NCBI GenBank assembly: GCA_013399895.1
Contig: VXBA01001028.1
Span: 186,001 to 250,000 of the forward strand
Reading direction: 5' to 3'
Origin: Serilophus lunatus
Taxonomy: Eukaryota; Chordata; Aves; Passeriformes; Eurylaimidae
DNA: 64,000 bases
How positions within the stretch are numbered: position 1 is the first letter of the stretch; each line of letters starts with the position of its first letter. Below, piece after piece: positions 22,837 through 35,745 of this stretch. Under the pieces are notes generated by a model. That model saw nothing but the letters and a program-made list of their open reading frames with translations. It made no database searches and was not told the DNA's origin. A program made the position numbers and the translations under genes.

Positions 22837-25800
22837 AAGTAATTTTCCTTGTCATTTTGCAATTCTTTTTATAAACTTTTACTCCTCTTTCTTCATTGAA
22901 TTTGTTTAACAAACTGTTTTGAAGATTTTTGTGGCTTGGCCTGGGTACTGCTTCTGTGTATTTGAAACAGTGAGATGGAATAAAATAAGTTGAAATTTTT
23001 ATTAAAACATGATGTGGGCAGAGGTGATAAGTATGAGTAAATGAAGTCAGAATGGGGTTGGAGGTATGTCTTTGCTCACAGATAAAGCAGGAAAACATTA
23101 AAAGACATTATGGAGTTTTCTTTTGAGCCTCCAAAATGTTATAGACTTTTATTTTATTTGTTTTGTTTTTCAGGAATACCAGAGAGACCTACTATAACAT
23201 CCTATTTTATTTTCTCATTCTTCCCTTACTATTTTCATAGCCTCTTCCACTGGAAACGTATCATAAGGGTGATGGATAGACAAATATTGTAGAACTCTGC
23301 AAATGTGTGTATTTGATAATTTTGGGAAGGATGGGTGGTTTTCAGAATGAAAGTGGCAGCTGATCTTGGTATAGGACAAATAACAACTGAAGGCTCTAAC
23401 GGTTATGTCTAAGTACAAAGTTCAGTTCATTTTCACAGCTATTGAAAGGAGGAAGTGGTTTTACATAATGGATTATGAAGAACTTCGCTTCTAGGGTGAA
23501 TATGGATGGCATAGAATTCTTTGTGACTAAAGCTTGAGAGACAGATGTGAAGCTTCCAACTCTGATTTTTATTTTATCCTCGGGAAACTCACTTGATTTT
23601 TCTGTAAATCCGTACTTTTATAACTTGGCACATGCTTGAAACATGTAATCTTCAGTCTATGAAGTGTTTCAAGAGAAGATGAGTGAGATGGGATTTATTG
23701 TTACTTGCATTAGAGTCTTTCTCAGGTTTCTCAAAGGATATTTATGTCCCATGGTGAGCACCTAACAAAAGGTGTAACTAGTGATTGAAGTAGAGATGAA
23801 GAAAATAGGTACATGGATAGGAGGGCAGGAAGTCCTTAAATTCCTTGGTGGTCAGATTGTGCCTTCTGGAAATAGAAATGCAGGGAGGCTTTTGTTGTAA
23901 AAACGAGGATGTGGTGAACAACACAGAAAAAAACTGTGTGACTATGTTTTTTCTTTGTGTCTGCTGTGCTGGGGGAATTTCTGAGGGGGAAAAAAAAGTC
24001 ATCTTACCCCTGTAGCCATGTGAAAAATGTGCGGTGAAAGCAGAGGTCCTTCTTTTCCCATCCCAACCCACCAGTGAACGGTTAGGCTCCAACAGGATTA
24101 TTGTCTGTTTTGTCGCTCCATAGTGTAGTAAGTCACCCTCACGCATCTTGAGGATTTGTATTGATACAGAGTAGGGAAGTGCATTTAGCAGAGCAGGCAT
24201 TGAAGACTGTTCTTAAATGTTCTCCACTAAATCTTGGCCTCTGGCAGCCAAGCTGTTTAGCTGTGTTTTATGAATCGGGTCATATCATGTCTGTCACAAC
24301 TTCCAGATGCCAAGCTCCTTCTGTGACAGTTTTGCCAAGCATTTTGAAAGGGCATAAAAACAACAGCTTGAGGGTCATCATGAGGCACAACTTGACACAT
24401 GGGAATTGTGCTTTACAAAGAGCTACTGGCTAGATGGGGAAAGAGTAAGCAAGAGACAGATGAAGGACTCCAGGGGTTTCAGAGACTGTGATGTCCTCAC
24501 CATCCCTATTTTCTCCATGTTTAGCCCCTAATAACCACAAATGAACAGTAAACATGCAGTGAGATAGTCTCTGCTGGTATAGGTGATGGCCCCGCAAGCT
24601 ATGCGGAATGTCTATAGATACACTTGAAACAGCACTTCTGTTCATAATTGATGGCTGGTTCCCGTATTTCCTACCATAGATCTTACCCTTTTATTCAGAA
24701 CGCTTTCAGGATCTTCCTTCCAGCTTGTGAAAAGTCTCTCCCACCAGCTGGGACATGACTTGCCATGTACACACTATGACCTTGTTTGTCAGCCTGTCAA
24801 GATGTAACATGAAATTAGGCTCAGCCCAGACAAAATAATTGCTGTTTGGACAAAAGGTAGTGCTCCCCATGAGGGCATATAACCTGCCTCAAATGTAATT
24901 TAATAGACTGAAATCAAATAAAATATATCAAATTAAAGCATGCAGCCAATGCATGCAAACTCTAAAATGAATTTGGATTATAAACAGGCAGTGAGACTGA
25001 ATAGTTGGTTTCTTCATCCACAAGAGAAGCACACTAAATAATACAGAAGAAAAAAATAATTCAAGGAGAACTTTTGATTTTGAGAGTTGATGGGGATGTT
25101 AGATGGCAGGTGAGGGTTATTTTTTGATGTAAGGCATTTTTCATTAACTATGTATTCTTATAGTTAGAAAACATCAGATAGACGTCTCTCTATATTTTGA
25201 AAACAAAGTATTAGCATAAGAAGCTTTGTTAGATACAGCAGGAAGATAAATCATCTTTTCAGAGATAGCCATTAGCCTGTCATGACCATGATTTACAAGG
25301 ATTTTCTTTTATATAAATAAGTGTTTCCTTTAAAAGCACTCTGCGAGTTTAAAGAGCAGGAGATGAAGTGGTAGTGAATGCTCTGGAATATAATGGTTTC
25401 AATGTGAGTGTTTCTTATGCAAAGTAAGAAAGGAGCTCACGCTGTAGATTGTACAGGGTGTATAGAGTGGCTGAAGCTACAATGGAAGGATTTTGTGGCA
25501 AGATCAACTGGAAAAGTTCTAAGTTCTGTGGGGGAAATATGGGGGTGGAAATGAATGAAGGCTCTGGGGTTGAAGGAACATGTCACAGTATCAGCTCCAT
25601 GAAATTAGTCTGTGTACTACCAATAAGAAATTCAAACTGATTTGGAGTCTTCGTTAGTGCAGTTAGATTATTTGCCTAAAAGAACCTTCTGGTGATTTTT
25701 TTAGTAAATTGAATATTATTTAGGAGACTATGAAATGAAGAACAAGATACTCTTGTATCACTGCAAAAGAAGGAATTTTCACACAGGTAGCGCTGAGGAA

Positions 25801-27650
25801 GGACATCATGTGTTCCACTTCTTTTTCTTCTGTGACTGCCAAGACTTCAGCAGCCTGACTCCTCTGGCCATGAGCACAATTCTCTGTGCTTTGTAGCAAC
25901 TTGTGGGGATAAAAAAGAACATTTTCCATCTCCCTAGTCTTCCTACCATCTTATTTCTGCAATCAGATTAGTCTTCCTAGCTTGACACTCTGCTTTCTGT
26001 AGTGATTGATGTAAGAAGACATCATCCATTTGACATCATTTTGCTGTCATCTGAAGGGAAGAGCTTACCGACCTGAGACAGTGACTGCTCAGTGATTTGC
26101 CACATAGTGTTTGAAGTTTCTGCATGTTATCTACTTAATACAGTGGCAAATTTTGTTCCACCTAGTTCTGCCAAGTATTCTGGAATTCTGATTGTGCTCT
26201 GTGATCCTGATTACTTCTTCATCCTTAGGGCATTTCAATTGCAGAACTGCTTGGAAAGGATGTGGTATGAACTTTGAGCTTCAAGGTTCTTCACTATTAT
26301 TTTCCTTGGAGAACTTATGTTCTGCTTATGGCCTGTCACACTACATGTCATGTAGTCTAGAAGATGAAAGATGCTGTTGCTTATGTCATGGTATAAGATG
26401 ATTGAGCCAACATTAGTTTTGCTTTCATGATGGTCTGATTGAAAGACCTTTTATGTTGACCCCTTATATGTGTTCTCTTGCTCAGGTGTTTGAGGAGTTC
26501 ATCTAAGACCTTGCCATGAAGATAAGACTCATTATTCAAATTTTGGAGACAGTTTTACCTTATTGATTTGTTGTTTGTGGAAAGCAAGAATTTCCTTTGG
26601 GATCAGCTCTGGGTAATGTAGTTTCAAGGTTCAGGATAGACTTGGACAGCAGTGATATAAAAGTCAATTTAGTGATGCCACAAATTAGGTCAACCTGCAG
26701 AAGGTCCTTTGCTGGGAAGTTGTTGACATAGTGAAGTGTTAGATGTTTTTATAGACTGTTTTCTTTCCTTTTTCTCTGAGTTTTTTGTACGTAAGAAAAC
26801 ACAATTTAAAACTGTTTGGTTACTGCAGGAGAAATACAGAATAGTATTTTTAAGAAACATTCCCTGTTAGGATATTTCTAGAGCAATGGAGTGATAAATA
26901 TCAAATCAAGTCAAGACCAAGAATTTAATTTTTCCCATCAGTGGCAATCTGTCATGCTTTTTCTCTTAACAAAAATTGATATTTTATTCCTTTGACAATG
27001 AGAGGCTCTGATTGTACTTCCTTTTAATATATATTTTATTTCTTTCAAGTCATTCCCTAAGGAAGACCTCAAGTCAGAGGCAGAGATGGATCTGTTCCTC
27101 TTAAAGGCACAACATATATTTAAGCATAATGCTGTAGGTGGTACTAGGTGGGTTTTAACTCTTTTCTGTATAGATAAAGAGCTTTTTGTTATGAACTATA
27201 GAATGTTGTCTTTTGTAGAGCAGAACGGCTTAAAGTACTACACAATAGATAATTTGTTTTCCTGTTAAATTTGTCTATTATCCCAGTGGTGACAGAAATG
27301 CTAACAGGTTCTCCATTCTTCATGCCCATTTTAGGGCTAACAGGTCACAGTGCAAATCGTAAGTTGATCTCTGCCTGCTGTGTACACAGATTGGACAAAA
27401 TATCGAGGTCTACACACAACTTCTTATCATTCCTCTCCTGCCTGGGTTCCCAGAAGGAGATTTTCCAGCACAATAAGGGCTTCTCAACCGGATCCATTGA
27501 AGTTAGTAAAGAAAACAAATGTCTGTTATGTTATTTCTGTCCCCAGCTTCTGCAAGATTGTTGTGCACAGAATGACTTCTTGTGCTCTGGGCAATGTGGT
27601 TTTAATGTTAATGTCTACCTCTCCACAGGGGAAACTCTTTAGTGTAACTC

Positions 27651-27697
27651 ACTGATATTCAACCTAAATGTTCCTTTGTGGAGTTTGATCCCATTAA
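27651..27697 (-). mobile_element. Old CR1 ORF2 scrap, antisense
   Basis: On the minus strand the frame reads NGIKLHKGTFRLNI, which matches the CR1 ORF2 C-terminal block NGLKLxQGRFRLDI seen better preserved at 10765-10959. Only a few dozen bases are recognisable, so it is strongly decayed and the boundaries are rough. Confidence 0.6.
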
Positions 27698-29264
27698 CCC
27701 TGGATTCACCCGAATTTAGTGCTCTGAGTGATCCTCTTGCTGCTGTGCCCGCTCTTGATGTCATGTCAGTGAAGGGCCTGGGGTATTGTACTGGGGGGTA
27801 AAGGTTGTGTCTCTTGTAGGCAGGAGACATGGGTTGAGGCATTACTCACTGTGTGAAAGCCATTTACTCCTGTGGGGTGTTCTGGGGGCATCCCCTCTGT
27901 GAGCGACTCCTACTCCAGACTGTCCATCTGCTGCCCTTAATTTCTGCACAGAAGTTGTTAGTGCTGTTCACAGAGCAAGGGACATGGCTGGAGGGTAGCT
28001 TCTGTCTCAGAGTTCACAGCTCAGTGATGCTCTGCCCTGTAGGTGCAAAGGCAGCTTGATTTCTTTAGGGATCAGATACTTGGAGGTCTTTGGCAGGGAA
28101 TCTGTCTAGAAAGTGCTGTTGTTGATCTTACCATGCTGAAATGTGCCTTGAAAATGGGAAAGATGAGCTGTGAGTGAGTAGTGGATATGTAGAATGAAAT
28201 GTAAAAGCAAGGGGTGAAAATATTGCTGGTTTGGAGCTGAAGCCTTATTAAAGTCCTGTCTGTCCTATTTGGGCAAATTCTTTCTAAAGTATCGTATGTC
28301 ACCAAAATCCCATTAAACTGTCACATAAATTATCAGGGTTTCCTTTTTCCATCACTGTGGATTACCCAGGGAGATATTTTTATGACAATGGAAGCTTTTT
28401 CAGTCTGCTCCTCCTGCCTGATTTCATTTCAGATGAAATCCTTCTCTCAGAAAACAGCCCATGGATTTTATAGCTCTACAGATCTCTGCAGTCAGCCTGT
28501 TACAGCAGTTACCCTGCAGGTCTCTGCTGCACCTATCTCCTGCCTGCACCTTCTTTTAGCATGGGACAGTTTAGGGCATTTCTGCCACTTCTCTAATAGT
28601 ACTGAATGAGGATACTGTACAGTCTGTTTTGATGGATCTCTGTTCCAGTGTCTTCCAGTCTTCTGAGTATCTGCTGTCCGGTTCTTCTCTTGGGTCAGTG
28701 TTACCTTCAGATAAATTCAGAAGGTGAAATTCATATATATCTAACTTGAAAATACTACTTTTCTCTGCTTGTCATGTCTTGGAAATCTTGCACCTCTGCA
28801 AAACAGTCTACGTTTTTCCTGTGCTGACTGAAAAACATACAGATCGATGCTCTAGCCATGGCAATACAAAATACTTGAGTATCTGAAATTGCCTGCTGCC
28901 ACAGAACAAATTAAGGCTATAATGTGTGTGTTATAGAAGCAGGGGATGATACATCCTTGCTTGGCTTTTGACAGATAATCTGAAGCTGGCTACATCATGT
29001 GCTGGAGTTGATTTTTGTGGTTGCTTCTTATGCCTTTAAAGTGGCATATACCCAGAAGATGAGAACTGATACTTTTAAGGATAATAAAGGGGCTTTGGAA
29101 GGTCATTACTAGTGAATGAAATCTGAGTAATTATGTTAGTCTATTCTTAAAGTGGTAGGATTGTCACTAAGCAGGCAAGACAGAACTTTTCATAAATAAT
29201 TCTGGCCTGTATGTGGGAGGAAGCGCAAATGATGATACAATATCACGTTGATAAATTATTTCTG

Positions 29265-29284
29265 ATTAGTCACTAGTGACTAAT
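29265..29284. repeat. Perfect 20-bp palindrome
   Basis: attagtcactagtgactaat is identical to its own reverse complement, centred on ACTAGT. Each half contains TTAGTCA/TGACTAA, a near-match to AP-1/Maf half-sites. A specific biological role is not established. Confidence 0.9.
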
Positions 29285-31844
29285 GGTTAACATGCTTTAA
29301 AGTGCCTTATAATAAGTAGTAAGCAGACACCTTGCATGCTAGAGACCACAGGAGATGGCTGAGGTGCCTTGTGGACTGGAGTAACAGTTCCAGCACCTCT
29401 CAACACAAAGCCAATTACAGGGCACTAGGAGAAAGCGTGGGCTGAATTTCTAAAGGGGCAGGCAACATGACTTGTAGGCCTCACTCTGACACTGTTCTGG
29501 GCATTGTAGTGAAGTGGCTTGATGCAGGATTTAATGAACAAGGACCAAGCAGGAGGTAGGGCAAATATGCAGGCACAGCAGTGAGGGCAGTCGGGTCACT
29601 GTGGTTTGGCTTAGCTGATAGTAACTTCTGTTTCTTTTTATGCAGCCTGGTCCCAGTGGACAGTGAGGACAACTGATTACAATATCTTTTTATAGCAGAC
29701 TTTTGTAATTTAAAGGTTATCTCCTTTGTCTCCATTTTTGCTTTGTGTCTGAAAGCCGTTTTGTTCAATTTTTCTATGAAAGTTATGACTTCTGAACATT
29801 TCAAGATTTTTAATGACCTCTTCAGTTTTATCAAATAAATTTTTAAACTATGATGGGCAGCAGTGACCACAGCACTGCATTTATCTGGTTTTGCTCACTA
29901 GATTGAACAGAATGAAGTAACAGTATTCCTTGCCTTTGCTGTGATGTTGCCTGGTAGTAAGTCCCAGGAGACCTGCCATTTTTGCAACTGCTTTGCATCA
30001 CTAACTCATCTGCTGTAGTCTCCTGATCCATCTTGGCAGTACTTCTTCCTAACCGGCTGTCTCCTCATCTTGGTTTCATGCCCTTTGATTCCTGCTGCAG
30101 AGAGTAGATGGATGGCATAGATGTGGAGGGTGCACCCAGGTAGAGGATTCCCTCCACTAATGACATCCCTGGGAGGAGGTAAATGCAAGGTAGTTTGCCT
30201 TTCAGCAGACTGATAAGGTATCTACAAGGTTGCAGTTTTGAAGTTCGATGATACTTGTGCAGAGTGAGAAGGGATATGCCAGTGAATGTTGCATTTGTGT
30301 ATCCAGAACTGGATGATGGAGTCTTTGGGAATTTCAGCTATACTAATGAAAATGCACACTCTTGCTGTAGGGGTGTTAGTTATAAACTGAAACGGATTGT
30401 GGAGTGTTATTCTAGGTTTTCCATGAGTGTAAGTTCTGACAATAAGGTTCAGTTGTTCCCCAATCTTCCCCAAGAAGTATGCTTTGACTTGAACAGGAAT
30501 TAGTTCATGTGGATGTCCTTTTGTCTTTAGTCATACAGAAGGTCCTGCTAAATAATGGTTGTGGCTCCTGCTGCCTTCAGAGCTTGAGATTTTGGAAGGT
30601 CACCTAAACCAGACTTGACAACTTGCTTACCAATTTCCTGAAGTCAAAACTCAGTGGTAGTTACATGACAAACTGAACTGTGGCTGAGAAGTCTGTATCC
30701 ATATTCAGCTCCCTGATCATCTCTGATTTGAGGTGAATGAATTCATAAAACACATACACAAAAGGAGGTTGCCAAGCAACTTGGAGGCTGAAATTCCCTC
30801 ACCAAGCTGTGAAGGTAGAGAACAGGCAGCTGAGATGATTTGTAATGTTCACTTCTCTGCCATAGGTAACAGTAATAATGCATATGATATAGATGTATTT
30901 GAGAAAGGAATAGCTCATTGATAATTCTGGAAAACAACAGCTGATCCTGCTAGACTGTATTTTGCCTCTGTCTAAAGATGTGTCTGCTTTGGGGCACTTA
31001 CCTAAAAGCAGGGATCAGCAAGGAGACAAGCAGTATGGGGTGGGGGAGGAGATGTAGAGGAAAGAATTATTCTGTCTTAAAGCAACTGAATGACTAATAA
31101 CTACTGGAAAAATTTTAGGAGAAGAGTATCTGACACATCCTTCCTCAAATCAGTTTGTTTTCTGTGATCTCAGTATTTGATGCTTTTTTACAAACATGAT
31201 TTAATATATTCATTGTACATCACCATATCCTGTCTTCTCTCTGGCTTTGCATAACTATCAGCCTTGGGCATATTGGATGTATCCAGGACAGGATGCAGCT
31301 GTGAAATGCATGGAAGAGCTATGTGATGGTGCTCCTGTTTACCCACCATTTCCTCACTGAATACCCTATAGAGGCCACAACTAATTAAGTTGAAGAGTTT
31401 AGCTTCCTTGGTTTCTGTATACTATAACCTGAGATAAACTTGACTCTTTTAATTTGTGTAACACACGTGGTAGTCATGCTGCACGTTGGTGTAAAGGATA
31501 AAAAGAAGCCCATGTCTTAATGGCCCTGGGCTTGTGTGAAGGGAAGAGGTACATAGAGGCACAACCAGAAAATTTTCTGTCAAGACCTGGACCTAGGTTG
31601 AATTTTTCTCGTGCTGTGTATATAATCCCCCTTGACTGCTTATAACATCTATTCCTGTGTTGTTTCAATGCCCTGCGTCTTTACAAATAGCATGGCTCAA
31701 ATCTCAGCTTGAAATAATTTAGAAGAGCAGCTCAGGTCAGGGCATCTGGAACTGCATTTCATTTCCTTTCTTTGCTCCTCTTGATGAGATGCTGCTGTGT
31801 TAATGGGGTTTTGTTCATTTCTTTCAGGCTTCTTTTTCTCTAGC

Positions 31845-31906
31845 TGATGTCATGATTAGTGACATCAAAGTCACCTCCTTGTGAACCTTAGTGATGTCAT
31901 GACTAG
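31845..31906. promoter_or_regulatory. Cluster of three TGATGTCA (CRE/ATF-like) sites
   Basis: TGATGTCA at 31845-31852 faces its exact reverse complement TGACATCA at 31860-31867 across a 7-base spacer. A further TGATGTCA lies at 31892-31899. The 15-mers 31845-31859 and 31892-31906 differ by one base (TGATGTCATGATTAG against TGATGTCATGACTAG). TGATGTCA is one base away from the TGACGTCA CREB/ATF palindrome. Regulatory use is inferred. Confidence 0.4.
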
Positions 31907-34900
31907 AGGAGGATCCTTAGAGGCAGGAGATTAAGCAGCAATTTAGCAGGACTGGAAGAACAAAGCCCTTATTTTCATGCATATATCCACAGTCAAAAAT
32001 GAGTGAAGAGGAGAGATGAGAATTAGGTGATACATTAGTAAAATTATTATTCAAAGGTTCTTTGCTCAAAGTTTTGCAAGAGGAATCAGTGATTCTTTAA
32101 TCTCTCACTATGGATATTGCTGGTGCCATGTTACATTCTGGGCATGTTGAAATGTTACACAGTGTAAGGAGACATGATTGTTGAATAAGGCTTTATGTAG
32201 CATGAAAAGGTTCCTCTACTTTCCCTTTTTATTATTTGCATTCCCAGAAAAGGTTATGTGTCATGTGGGCTTTGCAGAGATAAATGGCTAACCTGAGCTT
32301 TCTGGCAGCTTCCTCAGAACATGGGGAGAAGCTGCCTAAGTGTTGGCCTGAGGATTTTGAAGACTTAAGCTCAAGTGTTGTCCTGGAAGGAGGTATATGA
32401 GAGGACCTGAGGCTGTTTGCTCCAAAGATAGGTTTAGCAGGACACAATACAAGGTGCTCTGAAGCAGCACAGAGAGGTAGGCTGCTGGGCACCAGTATAA
32501 AACTGTAAGCTGCCTAGTTGGACCTGCAGTTACAGGAATGAATATGAAGCAGCTGAAATGAGTGAAAAGATCTTGACTGGTGCTGCCAGTGGAGTGTGGC
32601 TGGCCAATGCTCTGTGTGCTACTCTCATGAAGTCTAATGTTAATTGCAGTTAGCACAGTAATTCTAAGGCTGACAAGTAACTGGATATGCTGTAAAACAT
32701 AGGTTTAGGTGACTCCTGCTGTTTTCCAGGTGTTTCAAGGGTAGTGAGTTTTATGGCCATGTCATCAGGTCTTTGCTCTGTTTGCTGCTTCATTAGTTTT
32801 CATGCTGGGAGCAGTCTCGGGGAACAGTGTTTGGATGTGGGATTTGGCTGTGATGGCTCCTGTGCAGGGAACAGGCAGTTAACAAGCTCTGTGGTTCCCT
32901 TGCCTGTACATACCTCTGTTATGACTCTCTTGTGGGTGGGATGTCAGAGCTGAGGATGTACTTGGCAGGAGGGGATTGTTTAAAGGAGTCTTTAACTGGA
33001 ATAGAGAGATTTCCTTGGACAGATCTGCAGGCTATGGGACTCTCCATTGTTTTCCACAGGGAAAGACTTTAGGTAATCTTCCTCTACCCTCCTGTTTCCT
33101 GGGTTTTAAGATCTGGAAACTCCAGAAGCTTTTCCAACCTTGAATCTTAGTAAGACAAGTTTGACTTTGATGAGCCTTGAGAGGAATAGAACTCGAGTCT
33201 CTTCCAGTCCCATGTTACTGCAATTAGCAGAATTATGGCAAACTTCTGACGTTACAGAGCCCCTGCTTAGAGGTTTGTTTTTTTCTTATTTTGACTGAGG
33301 AGAGAACCTCTCAATTAAGAGGCTCAGCTCTCTCCCAATATACAGAAGAGGTAACAGTTGTTAAAGCTGTATTCATCAATTGCAAAAGAGAACACATTTT
33401 ATTTTGTTCTGCGCTATTTACAGCTGTTGTCCATTAGAAGTCCTCAGGAGTCTCATTCCCAGCTACAACTGCACAGCCCCATAAGTTTAACTCGGCAATG
33501 TGCCTGCAAACCAGCACTAAATCACGGTGAGGGGTGAAAGAAGAAAATGTTTGGAAAAGGCAAACTGTTACTTACATCTTTTTTGAGCACTATTTTTTGT
33601 TTGTTGCTATTTTCAAGCATTACTAAGGTAAATGATAATGCACAATTAGCCGGAGCAGAAGAGAAATAGTGTACTCTATTTCTGGAAAAAAAACCCAGAA
33701 TGGCTTGCAGTTCTGCAGGAGCTAAAGGAATCTTTTAAAATTTGTAAGTGCCTAAGTTATTTATGGACGCGCCTTGATCCAAATGTACTAACCCGCCAGT
33801 GTGGTGAGGTGTAAGAACAAGAAAAGCCTAATATGTGGCTGTTGAGAAATAGTCTCAATTGTTTTACTGGACCAGAATAGGATTGCTCTGTATGAGCTCT
33901 TTGAGCTGAGAGTGCAGTTCATTCTTCTAGTGCCCACCGACTACTTCAGAAAAAAGCCTGGAAGTATGGGAGGAGGGATTGTTTAAAAATTTAAGTACGT
34001 CCCTGTAAGTAAGATGTAACTAAATTGTGCTGTAATGTATATACTGATCACAATACACAATTAAGGGGAAAAACCAGTGCTTATTCCTTGATTGTGAAAT
34101 GAGAAATTCTCAGCTCTGACACAGGCTTTGCTTTGTCAGACAAAAAGCTAAAGGCTCTTGATTGCCGCAGATACTTTTGGATGGTGTTCTACCTCCCTGT
34201 TTTGCTTTAATGGATTAGTGATTTATCAAACATTTGGAAACAGGAGGGTGAATTTGGGACCTAAGGAAAAAGGCATATAACTTGCTAATTCAGCATTTGT
34301 TTACACGGGTGTTAAGCTGAGGCCTTTAGTTTTGTTTTCTGTCCTGTTACCTCTCCCAGGCTTGTCACTTCGGACCCTTCAGTTCATGAAGGAAAAGAGC
34401 CCAAGCTCTGATGTTGCCTTATAGAGCAGGACAAACCTATCCCTGGCATCAGTGTGATGCCTTGGCAGATAAAGCTTTCCACTGAAGTAAATCTGTCAGG
34501 TTGACTTGTGACAATGGCCTGAGATAGTGAATGCTCACAAAAGGATCATTTTAAGACAAATAATTGCTTTCTCCTTTGCTTTTATTTTCTGTGCCTGGCA
34601 AGTATCTCCTTTTGCCTTCTCCTGTTTCCTTGGCCCATCAACGGAGTTTGCTCAGCACAGATGGGATCTTCAAAGAATCTGCTGTCAAACTTAGTTTTTT
34701 CTGAACATATGTATAGAGAGTTTTTGGAGGCTTGTAACTAGACCAAATGTGTTTAGTGGTTTTTTTCACAGGAACAGCAAATAACATATCTGATAACAAG
34801 TAAACTTCTGCTGTTAAGTTGGAAAACTGTTTTGAAATAGGTTCAGTAGAGATTATCAATGAAATGTTTAATAAGAATTTAGTTTATTTTTTGCTTTTAG

Positions 34901-35187
34901 AAAAATGAAACCCCTCAGAACCTCTCCCCTACCCCAAATTACCACTGCTTATGTTTCTTATGCTAAATGTATTGCTAGAAACAGCTGAGCTCTTCTAGTT
35001 GCACTTCTGAAAATCAGCTTTGCCAGTCTGAATGAGCATCTGTATTACATAAGACTGAAAATTTTTCTTTCTACCAAAAGTACAGCCTGCCTTAGCTGTG
35101 TGCAATTGTTATTTCTACCTTCTGTTGGATTGTTATGAAATAATGGTTAATTTTTAGCACTCAGCCTCTGCAGCTCGTCTGAGCATG

Positions 35188-35231
35188 TTAATCCATTTTC
35201 TTCAATTATATCAGTTTAGTTGGATTAATTA
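35188..35231. promoter_or_regulatory. Facing TAATCC / GGATTA homeodomain sites
   Basis: TTAATCC (35188-35194) and GGATTA (35222-35227, running into TAATTA to 35231) form an inverted pair of K50-type (Otx/Pitx/Crx-like) sites in an AT-rich stretch about 0.5 kb before the catalytic exon. This is motif evidence only. Confidence 0.25.
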
Positions 35232-35745
35232 TGATTCTAATTGTACAACACAGGTTACTTCCAGAGATCAGGCAGCTTCCATGTCCTTGGGGCCCTTATG
35301 GGTGGGCAGATCTGCTTCGATATTTAAAAAGTTCTGAATGCTGAAAGTAGAGGAGGATTTTAGAAAATTAAATAATTTCTATCTGCCTTTTAAACCTTAA
35401 TGAAACTTGATTAGATTAAACTTGTGAGAATTGCTAGAAAGTATGCTAGTGTTATTTGGAGAGACAGTAAAATGCACATACAGAATGCTCTCTAATGGCA
35501 CATGTAGGTACTTGTAAGGTATCATAGAATTAACAAGGAAAGGTATCTGATGAAACTGGTACTGTGCTGGTTCTGGGGACCAAATTTGTGATCAATTTAC
35601 AAATAACACCTTAAGGAAATGTCTGGACCATTTAGGATTGTGTTTTCCATAAAATACATTTTGGATTGTTAATTCTAAAGGAATAAAATCAACTTGCAAA
35701 GAAAAGTCCTGTTTTGTTGTGAGATGTTTTTGCTTTGTTTTCCAG

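Larger units (their letters stand above)
11174..35745 (+). other. AGBL1: AGBL1 intron, 24.6 kb
   Basis: Phase 1 intron between recognised exons (gtaagt donor; tgctttgttttccag acceptor). By stretch: 11174-17300 AT-rich with no clear element; 17325-17515 homeodomain-motif block; 17520-19600 nothing recognised; 19600-19672 CR1 tail; 19673-27650 mostly featureless, with a short tandem duplication (21991-22044), a G-rich tract (22817-22836) and an AT-rich block with two GCATGC motifs (about 24890-25010); 27651-27697 old CR1 scrap; 29265-29284 palindrome; 31845-31906 CRE-like cluster; 35188-35231 paired TAATCC/GGATTA sites. I see no additional CCP exon or RNA gene. Confidence 0.9.

Noticed and set aside
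23778..24200. 140-codon minus-strand open frame
   Set aside because: No family resemblance, no promoter or polyA context that I can see; likely chance.
29481..29870. 129-codon minus-strand open frame, Lys-rich
   Set aside because: Lys-richness follows from T-rich plus strand; no homologue recognised. The AATAAA-like word near its start lies on the other strand.
30255..30503. Open frame ending in DLNRN, reminiscent of the CCP motif GEDLNRQW
   Set aside because: Only four residues match, the surroundings are not CCP-like, and it lies upstream of the HPGE exon, so the order is wrong.
33168..33220. 'gagtctcttccagtccc' as a CR1 end
   Set aside because: Too short and missing the TTGGA and tail blocks.
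35520..35560. 'atcatagaatt' as another antisense CR1 tail
   Set aside because: The following bases do not continue the CR1 pattern.
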